Source: Cliona cf. orientalis (Eukaryota; Porifera; Demospongiae; Clionaida; Clionaidae). Taken from it: a stretch of DNA of 64,000 bases. Of the stretch, positions 54,357-64,000 are shown piece after piece (the stretch's first letter is position 1; every line of letters begins with the position of its first letter). The notes under the pieces were generated by a model. It saw nothing but the letters and a program-made list of their open reading frames with translations, was not told where the DNA came from and ran no database searches. The stretch spans positions 10,628,411 to 10,692,410 of the forward strand of contig OZ005690.1 in NCBI GenBank assembly GCA_963930775.1, in the 5' to 3' direction. The position numbers and the translations under genes are program-made.

Positions 54357-56202
54357 ATTGTGGAAACAATTATCACTCTATCAGTCCTGACCATTACGAC
54401 AATGATTCCGTGTGCTACTTCCAATACTATATACAACTATCATCCCTACTACTGTGCCATTCATCCAAGATAATCAGTGTCCGTTGTTGTTCTATTATGA
54501 TAGTGAAAACAATCGATGTGAATGCCTGAGTAACGCATTCAATATCTTGGAAGGAGAAGGTAAAGTATTGTGTGCTAACCACAATAAACGTCAGCTCGGC
54601 TTCAATTTCTGTATGACATATGACGAGTAGACTAACACAGTATCTGCCAGTTTCTGTACATACTTTGCACTTGATGGTCACAATATATCCGAACCAGACT
54701 TTATAAGTCTTCCTGAAAATATCTCCAAACTTAACGACTACATGTGTGGACCAATGAATCGAAAGGGCCTAGTATGCAGCAAGTGTATTGATGGATATGG
54801 ACCTTCTGTCACTTCGCCAAAATTTAGATGTTTTGACTGTTCAAATGCTTGGTACGGTGTGCCTCTCTATCTGCTGCTAGAGCTAGTACCAGTTACTGTG
54901 TTTTACCTCATTGCACTCGTCTTCCGAATCAATCTGACTTCAGCCCCAATGCCAAGTTTTATCTTCTATAGTAATATCATTCTAATTGCTCTCAATTTCA
55001 ATGCAATCAATCTAGACCAAATCGAATCACAAGCATTTAGGACAATATTTGCTCTTTCTTACGGAATTTGGACTTTGGACTTCTTTCGTTTTGTTATTCC
55101 TCCATTCTGCGTCTCACCTAACTTGAAGATTATTCATGTATTCTATCTACAAAATATCTCAACTATTTTTCCTTTTGTTCTGATTGCAATTACCTGGCTG
55201 TGCATCAAGCTACATTCTCGAGATTACAGGGTTATAACTTGGCCATGGCTACTGTTAAACAGGGCGATCTTCAAACACATCAACATGAAATGGAATTCAG
55301 GTAGGACCATTGTAGATGTTTTCGCTACTTTCTTTCTTCTTGCATTCTCCAAAGTAACTCTGCTGCTACTTATACCACTTCATCCTCTAAGAGTGCAAAA
55401 TTTAAACCATACCGATCTTTTATCAAGTATTGAAGTACATTCATTCACAGATCCAAGTGCTGATTTCATAAGCAAAGAACATTTACCATATGCTGCCATC
55501 TCTGTAGTAGTCTTTCTATTGACTATTCTTTCACCTGTGTTACTTCTTGTCCTCTATCCATTTCAGCGCTTTAGATCTCTGCTTTTTAAGTTCCTTCCAA
55601 AGCGATTAATATGCCCTTTAAACATTTTTGTAGAGAAATTCTACAGTTGCTACCGCGATGGACTTGGTGGTGGGAGGGACATGAGGAGCTTAGCTTCACT
55701 ATACTTTTTCATCGTTCTTATTTGTTTCTTTCTGTGGTCAGTACAATCGATCTTCTTTCTCCTTATTATAATTGTTGGCGGATGCAGTCTCTTTATTGCA
55801 AACATTCGTCCATATAAAAAAAAATACATGTCCATAATCGATTCACTAATCCTAGCCAATATGGCACTGCTATCTGCTGCCTTAGATAGAAATACATATG
55901 CTTCACGTTTCTTTCAAATCATCATCGGAGTATTAGTTCTACTCCCAGCACTTGGATTGCTCGGTTTTGTCGTGTATAAGCTATTTAAAAACCCACTCAA
56001 AAGAGTATTTATCAAGATAAAAGAAAAGCTGCCCCAAGTTAAATTACGGTGGTGTTGCAGTGGACGTAAAGATGATGGAGTGAGAGATGATCAAGAGGAG
56101 CAAGGAAATGCTGATAATGGCCATGATGATGATGTTCAGCTTCCTGATCGAATTGTGCACCCTGAATTATACATACTGGAAGAGGATCAAACACTAGACT
56201 AG
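54357..56202 (+). pseudogene. Subfamily B gene lacking its start codon, with frameshift and nonsense
   Basis: The usual GATATTGTGGATAAAGAAAATGTTTAAAACAATT context has lost about 16 bp, including the ATG, at 54363. A 15-bp deletion and a 4-bp insertion (TATA, near 54425) follow in the early ectodomain, then GAG has become TAG at 54628-54630 in the MTYDEE segment. From 54631 the frame is open to 56202 with all later features: CSKCIDGYGPSV, LTSAPMPSFIFYSN, FYSCYRDGLGGGRDMRSLAS, tail LPDRIVHPELYILEEDQTLD. Use of the internal ATG at 54742 would leave a protein without signal peptide. The GEN1 relic lies upstream. Confidence 0.85.
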
Positions 56203-56973
56203 AATGATACTTTACCAGAATTCTTTACATATATAATATGTAGCTATAGCCTTCACTGACTATACATAGTATTTGCGTAGTGATAATAATATTATGATAC
56301 TACTTTAGCTAGCCAAGTATGTATGAAGCTCCAATAAAGGTCATCGAATCTAGAAGTGCTTATAATATTATTATACTTAGTCTATGAGATTACACTCACT
56401 TGCAGCACTGGATTAGTGAACAATTATTATTGTATCAAGGTGTGTATTAGTATACATGTACAAAAAAAATCACAATTCTATTACACATAAAAACTAGAGC
56501 TCTGTAGAGCACATACCCCGCGCGCCCTGTAGCCACTATAGCGTAGTATTGCAACACTATGAGGCACACATGTAGCGGTTTCATGACGTGACGACCCTTT
56601 CCAAGCTATAGCCTTCACTGACAACATAGATCATTATGTGTGTAGTGATAATAATACTACTTTAGCTAGCCAATTATGTATGAAGCTCCAATAAAGCTTG
56701 TTGAATGTATAAGTACTTACTATATGGGATTACACTCACTTGCAGTAGCTACTGGATTAACGAACAATATTGTTGTGTCAGGGTATGTATTAGTATACAT
56801 GTACAAAAAAGGTCATAATTCTATTACACATAAAAAGTAATTATTACTAAAGGAAACACTTATAAAAAGGGAAAGAATGGAATTCATCATTGTGTTAAAG
56901 CCATGCATGTATGAGGTGAATATTACATCAGTGAAATACTACAATGTCATAGAAGAGATTGTATACATATTGC
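56203..56973. other. Spacer between convergent B and B', partly doubled
   Basis: The cassette spacer occurs in two partial copies (around 56240-56480 and 56600-56960), separated by about 90 bp that begins ACTAGAGCTCTGTAGAGCAC and contains CCCCGCGCGC. That word also occurs at 59455. Confidence 0.6.
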
Positions 56974-58755
56974 TTATCTGTATGTGTATAATTGAGGCCG
57001 TACAACACGATCAGGCAGCTGGTCATTAATTTCATTATGATAGGCATTTCCCTGTTCCACATTTCCAGCTTGAGCTCCACCATCTCTTCGCCTATTGATG
57101 CATCCTGGCAGAATCTTTGACTTAAGTCGTGGTAACTTCTGCTTTAATAAGAGAATTACTTTTTTCAGAGGTTTTTTAAATATCACTCGATATACAACGT
57201 AGCTGAATAATCCCAGTGCAGGGATTATGGCAGATATCCCTGAAATGTATCTAAAGAACGGTAAGGCATAAATGTTTTTGTCTAATGCAGTATACAGAAA
57301 CGCAATGTTGGCTAAAATTAAGGTGTCGATCACTGACATGTATTTCTTCTTGTATGGCTGAACAATCGCAACAAAGACACTGCATCCTCCAAAAAGTGTG
57401 CCATTTAGAAAAAACCGAGTCGATTCGATCGACCACAGACTGTAGCTAAGAAGGATAACAAAAAAGTAGAAAGAAGCCAAGCTTCTCATGTCCTTTCCAC
57501 CTTTGAGGCCGTCCCGGTAGCATCTGTAAAATTTATCAGCAAAAATATTCAAAGGGCCTATGTATCGCACCGGAAGACACTTAAGCAGAAGAGCTCTAAA
57601 GCGCTGAATTGGGTAGAGAGCAAGAAACAACATGGGTGGCAAAATAGCAAAAAGAAAGATAAAGGTTGAGATAACGACGAATGGTAAGTTTTCTACGCTT
57701 ATGAAGCTGATGCTAGGATCTGATAAGGAGTGAAAAGTGAGACATGCATCATCGGTTGCGGCCAATTCATTGGTGTTGATCACTGAGAGGTGGTGTACTC
57801 TTAATGGAAAAAGCGGTAATAGCAGAACCAGAGTTATCTTGGAAAAGGCAACGAGAAAGAAAGTAGCAAAGGTATCTATTACAGTCCTTCCTGAAGTCCA
57901 TGTGATATTGAAGCGCTTGAAGATCACTCTCTCAAGCAGTTGCCATGGCTGTGTTACTATCTTGAAGTTTCGTGAATGCAACTTGATACACAACCAGGTA
58001 ATTCCGATCAGTACGAATGGGAAAACGGCAGAGACAGTCTGCAGATAGAGAACGTGAATAATCTTCAAATTTGGTGCAACACAAAATGGAGGGATGATGA
58101 AACGAAAGAAGTCCAAAGTCCAAATGCTGTAAGAAATTGCAATAATTTTCTGTTCAACTTGAAACTCGTCAAAATTTATAGTGTTGAAGCGGATAAAAAG
58201 AAGAATGAAGTTACTATAGAGGATGAAGCTGATCATTGGAGCTGACGTCAAGTTGATTTGGAAGAGGAGTAAAACAAGGTAAAAGACTGTAACTGGTACT
58301 AATTCTAGCAGCAGATAGAGGGGAACACCGTACCAAGCATTTGAACAATTAGAACATCTGAATTTCGTTGAAGTAACAGAAGGTCCATATCCATCAATAC
58401 ACTCGCTGCATACTAGGCCCTTTCGGTTCATCGGTCCACACATGAAGTCATTGAGCTCGGAGATGTTGTCTGGAAGACTAATGTAGCCTGATTTGGTGAT
58501 GTTATAATTAGCGAGGTCAAAGTACGGACAGAAACCGATAGATATGGTCGAGTTGTTGTCGTATGTCATACACAAGTTGTAGCCGAGTTCAGCTCTCTCG
58601 TTAACACATACTATCGGGTTATCAGCACATGGCTTAATTCTCGTGGCATTTTCTTGAATTGGTGCTGAAGCTTGACACAAGCTGTTGATCGACTGTGCGC
58701 AACAAATTTTTACGATTATCGTCAGGATTGACCAAGTAGTGATTGATTTCAACAT
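56974..58755 (-). CDS. Subfamily B' Cys-rich multi-pass membrane protein, intact
   Basis: An open 593-residue single-exon gene, the only unbroken B' copy. Signal peptide about 1-21 (MLKSITTWSILTIIVKICCAQ). The ectodomain is shorter than in B and lacks the CPLLFYYDSENNRCEC part, but keeps CMTYDN, CPYFD, the CGPMNRKGLVCSECIDGYGP motif and CSNCSNAWYG. Membrane region with LTSAPMISFILYSN, WTSGRTVIDTFATFFL, FYRCYRDGLKGGKDMRSLAS and QPYKKKYMSVIDTLILAN. The tail is basic, then QGNAYHNEINDQLPDRVVRPQLYTYR. It is tail to tail with the B pseudogene at 54357-56202. Function unknown. Confidence 0.9.
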   Translation of the reverse strand: MLKSITTWSILTIIVKICCAQSINSLCQASAPIQENATRIKPCADNPIVCVNERAELGYNLCMTYDNNSTISIGFCPYFDLANYNITKSGYISLPDNISELNDFMCGPMNRKGLVCSECIDGYGPSVTSTKFRCSNCSNAWYGVPLYLLLELVPVTVFYLVLLLFQINLTSAPMISFILYSNFILLFIRFNTINFDEFQVEQKIIAISYSIWTLDFFRFIIPPFCVAPNLKIIHVLYLQTVSAVFPFVLIGITWLCIKLHSRNFKIVTQPWQLLERVIFKRFNITWTSGRTVIDTFATFFLVAFSKITLVLLLPLFPLRVHHLSVINTNELAATDDACLTFHSLSDPSISFISVENLPFVVISTFIFLFAILPPMLFLALYPIQRFRALLLKCLPVRYIGPLNIFADKFYRCYRDGLKGGKDMRSLASFYFFVILLSYSLWSIESTRFFLNGTLFGGCSVFVAIVQPYKKKYMSVIDTLILANIAFLYTALDKNIYALPFFRYISGISAIIPALGLFSYVVYRVIFKKPLKKVILLLKQKLPRLKSKILPGCINRRRDGGAQAGNVEQGNAYHNEINDQLPDRVVRPQLYTYR

Positions 58756-59450
58756 CTTTTTCTAGGCTTGAGATGGTAGCTAGATATTATACAACTATGA
58801 TAATAGATGACTCTTAACTAATTTTATATAGCTTACAGCCTCAAATAGCCACTTATTAATAACCCATGGGATGTGGTATACGTGAGAGAACTGCATGATT
58901 TCAGATTCGAACTTAGCCATAGGTCCTTCCCCACCTGCATATCTACACACTAAGCCATAGGTAGTACCATATTAAGTGTGCATGCATAGTGTCATAGAAA
59001 ACATACCTACCATAATAATAATAATAGGAGTGCATGCAATGTCATGATAGAGAGTATACCCATATGGGGTAACAATAGTGAGAATGCGTGCACTGGGGAA
59101 GTGATCTTGGATCAGGTAACTCATACATCATCTAGATCTATATAGTCATTTATGGTTGATGGTGAACCAGTGTCCTTTCGAATTCATGCTATGCGTACCA
59201 TACTGTAGTCACCTCATATAGCCTGCTGTGGGACAATGCATGACATTGTGATTGACGTGCATATGCATGCATTGGAGTGCACTCGAGTAATAATTATACT
59301 GGTATTATTATAACAATAGCTATTATTATTTAATATGGTATATAGGCCACAACCGAGTACTAAATAAGGGTATGCACAGCTGACTCCTGATGCTGCCCAT
59401 GATTATTGTTAAGGATGACTGATCATGCCGCACTCAATAAACTCCATAAA
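58756..59450. repeat. B' upstream flank, repeated copy (truncated)
   Basis: Paralogous to 30077-30850. It ends at AATAAACTCCATAAAAAACT, after which unrelated sequence starts. Confidence 0.65.
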
Positions 59451-59452
59451 AA

Positions 59453-60059
59453 ACTAGAGCTCTATAGAGCACATACCCCGCGCGCACATTGCGCAATCTA
59501 TAGGTCTGCTTTTGTTGTTGCTTGGTTGTATCAAGGTCTTATAGACCCCATAAGCCCCTGATTGTATAATATAGGGCTCTTGGTGATATCAGCCAAAACA
59601 TCATTGAATCTCTCTCTGCACCAGATCTAGACTAGGTAAAATAGGTATCTTACATTCTAATTCGATGGGGCTTTGCATTCCAGTCAGCCAAATGTGTGCC
59701 ACTAGCATTATTGACGACCTTTACCATCCATAATTATTCAATGCTATGCGCATGAGCAGAAAGCACGAGGCCTGTATGCATAATGCATTGAGTGGGCACT
59801 GTCGATAGGCGTGGTTACGAAGGCTAACATTATTTGTGACGCTCGTGGACCACATCCCTCGATTTGAGGGACACTGAAGCTCGTTTTTCGCCAAATGCGA
59901 CTGATTCATTGTGCTTATTAGTCGCTCAGGTGCCTAGACCTCGAGATATGGCGATTTTTGTGCTAACAACGACAACAACAACGACAACAAATGGGGGTTA
60001 AACGTATAGTTTAACCCGAGTTAACTGAAGGAGGGTGTGATCGGCTGGGCGTGGCTTAC
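59453..60059. other. Probable inserted repeat, no gene
   Basis: Starts with CTAGAGCTCTATAGAGCACA and CCCCGCGCGC, as at 56505. Near its end an inverted GGGTTAAACGTATAGTTTAACCC-like palindrome (59995-60017) and AACGACAACAACAACGACAA repeats occur. It breaks the cassette flank. Confidence 0.45.
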
Positions 60060-60365
60060 GCATGCGCATAACCGGTATCCATGGGCGCCAAACAGCGACT
60101 CTTGAAGCGGCTGCCGCAACAACACTGCTCAGTCTGGGCCTTGACAACAGCAAAGCTGCCAGCTCAAACCAAAGCTAAACGAAAGTCAAACTTCTGCTCG
60201 TAAATATCCGCTCGTATACAGCCCGAAGAGACTTTCTTGGCCCTCGCCACCTCAGCTACGGTCTACCAGCCAAGCCGGCTACCCTACCCGATACGAAGTT
60301 CCCAGCACTGAACTCTTTGTCAACGTTGTCTGCGTGCTACCCACGGCCTCCTCCAATACTGGTAA
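60060..60365 (+). other. Higher-GC stretch with NRF1-like site and splice-donor-like end
   Basis: TACGCATGCGCATA (an NRF1-like palindrome) is followed by higher-GC sequence and ends at CAATACTG|GTAAGC, a good donor-like sequence. An ATG at 60081 opens only about 40 codons. It could be a 5' exon of a gene continuing rightward or an untranslated exon; no partner exon was identified. Confidence 0.25.
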
Positions 60366-61540
60366 GCTAACGCCAAAAGCAATGGTGCTGGCAGTTGTTC
60401 AGTATCTGACATGAGAACTATAGCTATTTGTGCAGTTGCTATGCAGTAATAATAGCCCGACCAGAGGAGCGGTCACTCCAATGGGGCAGGCCGGTCCATG
60501 CCAGGACAGACCTTTTGGGGCTGCTAGTTCTCGAATAAGCTTAGGCTAATAATGTATATTGTGCAACTAATTGTAATGTGTGGCAATGTGATACCAGTTG
60601 CGGTATTAATGTGTGGCAATAGCAGCTGCAAAAAAAAAAAATAATAATAATTAATAAAAAGCTGCACCATGTACATGCTTGTACATTGCGCATGTGCACA
60701 GCTCATGCTCATGCTTGCGTTCGAGCACGCGTGCACAGAGTGAGCTGGTACCAAGTAGTTTGGCACCAAAGTATCTGACTTGCAGGCGGGCTGGCTATAG
60801 GGGCGCAGGCCAAATGCTGGCAGCCCCATGCCTACATTGCTGTAGCTGCTAATGCTCCCCCTATCGGCATTGCTACCTCACTGCCTTGTGCCAGTTGCAT
60901 TCTAGCAGCTGGTGGTGAGCGCTAGCTTCAATGCTGGTGCCGCTGCTCTAAAAAAGGGGACTCAAAAGTCAAGTCTGGTTTATGCTTCAAGGCAAAGCCC
61001 TCAGCGTATAGCTATACTGGCATGCACGGCTCATTGATTCTTCTGAGAGCTGCTTAAATAATCAGGAGAAGAAAGATATTAAATGGATGAGCTGTTGTTA
61101 GTTGGGTATTGCAGCCTTATACCTACTTCAACGACCCATAGCACCTATGTGGCTAGCAAGCACCCTTACCGGTGTCAGCTTAATTGCATCCTCAAATTAA
61201 GTGACCCACGAAGGTCTCCATACCAATATGCATAATTATTAGCCCCACCAGTAATGGTGCTATCATAGTGGCAAAGCATTAGTGTGCACATGCGTGTCTC
61301 TTCAGCTATTACAATAAAGATGGTTATTCACGGCTGTGGGTGTCTTGGTAGGCCCCAAATCATACATGGTTAGTCATTCCCGGCTTGTCCATCTCGGGTC
61401 GCAGCCTGGGGTGTGACCTGAAGGAAGGGTGGATATTCCTCCCGTCCTTCTACTTATTATTACATGGGGATGGAGTAGCCAGCTTAGCAGTCATGACGGG
61501 GACCTGCATACCAGTATTGATATCCCTTCCCCCACATCAG
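60366..61540. other. No gene seen
   Basis: Contains a poly-A/TAA-rich run near 60630-60660 and GC-mixed sequence without recognisable coding content. Confidence 0.4.
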
Positions 61541-61935
61541 TCGTATTCTAGGACTTACACTCAGCCTATTATTAGCCTCCACCCCCCCCCCCCCCCTTGA
61601 TTACTGTCCACCATGTGCGGTGTGACCGGGGGAGGATTATCCCCTCCCCCACTTCCGAAAAGGTTTGCGATCGTATTCTAGGACATGCGCTCGAACTATG
61701 TTCAGCGTGTTATTAGCCCCCCACCCCCCCCCCCCCCTTTGATTACTATCCACCATGTGCGGTGTGATCGGGGGAGGATTATCCCCTCCCCCACTTCCGA
61801 AAAGGTTTGCAGTCGTATTGTAGGATATGCACTCAAGCTATGCTCAGCCTATTATGAGCCTCCCGCCCCCCTTTTGTTTGCTGTCCACCATGTGCGGTGT
61901 GACCGGGGGAGGATTATTCCCTCCCCCACACCCGT
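61541..61935. repeat. Three tandem units of about 130-142 bp
   Basis: Units start TCGTATTCTAGGACNT at 61541 and 61671, and TCGTATTGTAGGATAT at 61813. Each contains a C-rich run, CACCATGTGCGGTGTGACCG, GGGGGAGGATTATCCCCTCC (palindromic) and CTTCCGAAAAGGTTTGC. Confidence 0.85.
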
Positions 61936-64000
61936 AACGTCAGCACTCCCACTAGAGTACTTTTGCTAAAACTATGCTCAGCCCTCAATTGCAGCCAGCC
62001 AGTTATGGAGTGATACTGGCTAACTCTTGGCCTCACATGTCTCAATGGCGTGGGCTAACCCAGGGCAAGCTTATTGCGACAATACCTTCATCATATAATG
62101 CAGTGCTCGGGGCAAGCGCCCACGCTCTCCTAAGTACTAAATGTGAGCCACTGATGAAGTTGTCACTGAGGATATACGCAGCAGAAGCCATGCATGATCC
62201 TCAGTCACATGACATCTATGCACCTTCAGGTGATATTTGTAGTCCAGAGTGTATTCTCGTGTATGCTTAGCATAATGGCCAACTGGCTACTTTGTGGGGC
62301 ATGACCGTCAGTGCAGGTCAGGAAAACAGGGCCTTACTGATTCTCCCTTTCCCAGTCACAATGGGAATCCAGCATATTATGTCATGTCAGCACTGATAAC
62401 ATCTGTAGCAAGAAATCCTGGCAAAGGTATTGCCCGTTCATAGACAGCTGAAATATCCTAACATGACTCTTTTGCATATGCTAATCGGAAAGTACCTTGC
62501 TCAAATTCCAAATAATATTAGGACATACCACTGCTAGCTATGTGTGTATAGGACCCATCGCTGGTACTCGCATACTATGATAGGAATCTGAAATTTGGCA
62601 TCAAATTGGGCACCTTGTGAGAGTCATCATATCAAGCTGCTATTATTAGCGAAGTAGCTAGCAGCATACATAATATCAGCTAGTACTCCAGACACCCAGA
62701 TGATCTAAGACAGCTGGGAATCAGACATTTATTGCTCATAAGCTATCTGCTCTTATGTATCATACACGACGCATTCTGTCAGCTCTCTGGCATCATTATT
62801 AAAAACACATATCTCACTGTACGTGTCTGCGGGCCTGACATGGGCACTCGGTGGTTGCAAAGTGCTGTACCGATCACGTTCGCTGCAGTTAAGATGACAT
62901 CCATAAAGCTAACAATTTTGCTGCACGTTAGAGGCTCTAACAACTTGCACACCAATTCTCAAAGAGTGCTATCTAGTGTATTGATGTTTGGCATTTTCCT
63001 CAAGTTAATACTCGTGCACACCCCTAGATGCCACCTACAAGCTAGAGCAATGCAGGCTTCTAATGAACTATAGCAAGACACGTGGCATTGCACCAACTCC
63101 CAAATTCGACAAGAGGCGAAGCATTGGCTAGCATGTCCGAGACAATCCCATAGATGCAAGCCCAGAGAGCAAGAGGTTTGGTTTACACCTCATACCCCAT
63201 AAACACAGCAATATCATCAACAGAGTCGACCCAGCCCTCTCCCCTCCTCCACACAGCAGAGTCAGACATGAGTGGCTCATGCATGCATGCATGCACTCCT
63301 GGAACTAAGTCCACGCCATGTACACGCACTAATCGCTACCAATCGTCCGTAACAGATGTCTGACTTATATACTTCGATTAGATGCTAACGCACCTTTGCT
63401 TGTGGCATTAACTTGCACTGTATCCCGCATGCTGCTATACCCGATGACCTTAAGTTTGCAATGAACAGTACTGGAATTAATGTTACATTGTGCACATACT
63501 AATACCTATTCTGTCATTGCGTCTGCAATAGATGTACTAGATGGTCATAACTGTGGTTACGCAATCAGCAATCATTGTTAAATTTAATTGGAAAACCACG
63601 CCTGAGTATTGGATTATGGCAAGGCCGTAACATAGCTAATTTTAAGCCTGGCTAAGTATATACGTATAGCTAAGCTCATATGGCATGCAATAATGACGTA
63701 CAGGGATCCTTGTGAGCAGCTTGCAGTAATAATAATAATAGTGGACATGCAGTGCTGCTCAGTACACCACAATAGTGCTTCACGTGTGCTTTGTATAAAT
63801 TATCGCTAAGTGATGGATTATGGTAGCTCAGGTATCAACAAAGTTTAGTGGCATTCATAGCCAATACTATAATAACTGCATGGCATGGCCAGCATATCAT
63901 CCATTGCTACCTCCTCAATTGCAAGGGGGTCCTTGTAAGCATCCAGCCTGCTATCAAACTCGTTAATAATTCGTCTTCTTGCCTCCCACTTGCATGCAGG
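61936..64000. other. No gene seen
   Basis: Open frames up to 113 codons occur but lack recognisable motifs or splice context. GGAGGATTA-type words no longer appear. Composition is closer to 50% GC than the cassette region. Confidence 0.4.

Noticed and set aside
61974..63073. Open frames of 98 and 113 codons near the right end
   Set aside because: No domain, no signal peptide and no splice context; length is within chance for this composition.
1..64000. Bacterial origin or operon structure
   Set aside because: GT-AG introns in GEN1, MITEs, TATA-like promoters and metazoan-type genes rule it out.

Overview
The window is eukaryotic nuclear DNA, most likely from a sponge (demosponge). It is AT-rich, one gene has short GT-AG introns, small palindromic DNA elements are common, and most of the sequence is a tandem multigene family of intronless multi-pass membrane proteins. 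I cannot name the species; 'sponge' is inferred from overall style and from recalling that this kind of protein is abundant in sponge and other non-bilaterian or mollusc proteomes.

Layout. 1-9.3 kb is a cluster of subfamily A membrane proteins: one partial gene, one intact minus-strand gene, one frameshifted minus-strand copy, one relic and one intact plus-strand gene. 10.3-17.5 kb holds one conserved single-copy gene, the Holliday-junction resolvase GEN1, in 11 inferred exons; its introns are packed with small inverted-repeat transposons. 18-24 kb holds an intact subfamily B gene, the last codons of a lost B' gene, a relic of the GEN1 tail, and an A-like pseudogene interrupted by a transposon with a 9-bp target duplication. 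26-37 kb and 45-59 kb carry four copies of a two-gene cassette, B on plus and B' on minus, tail to tail. 37.3-42.7 kb is an island of two tandem satellites whose repeat units are each bounded by inverted repeats. 59.4-64 kb has repeats and no gene I can support.

Gene family. Every member has a signal peptide, a Cys-rich ectodomain of about 150 residues ending in a C-x2-C-x3-GYGP-type motif, about 8-10 membrane segments, and a conserved CYRDGL...DMRS loop near the last membrane block. A, B and B' differ in the ectodomain and in short conserved cytosolic tails. No member has a function I can assign; a receptor or channel-like surface role is inference only. Five full-length copies look intact (1470-3341, 7380-9269, 18478-20325, 26044-27891, 56974-58755); one more (45598-47367) is open but has a truncated tail. 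Seven are broken by small indels, nonsense codons, deletion-fusion or transposon insertion, which fits rapid birth and death.

Because the cassettes are recent duplicates, several transposon insertions can be compared with an uninserted paralogous site inside this same window, giving direct target-site duplications (TA, TTA, about 7 bp). The 9-bp duplication is read from the flanks of two insertions.
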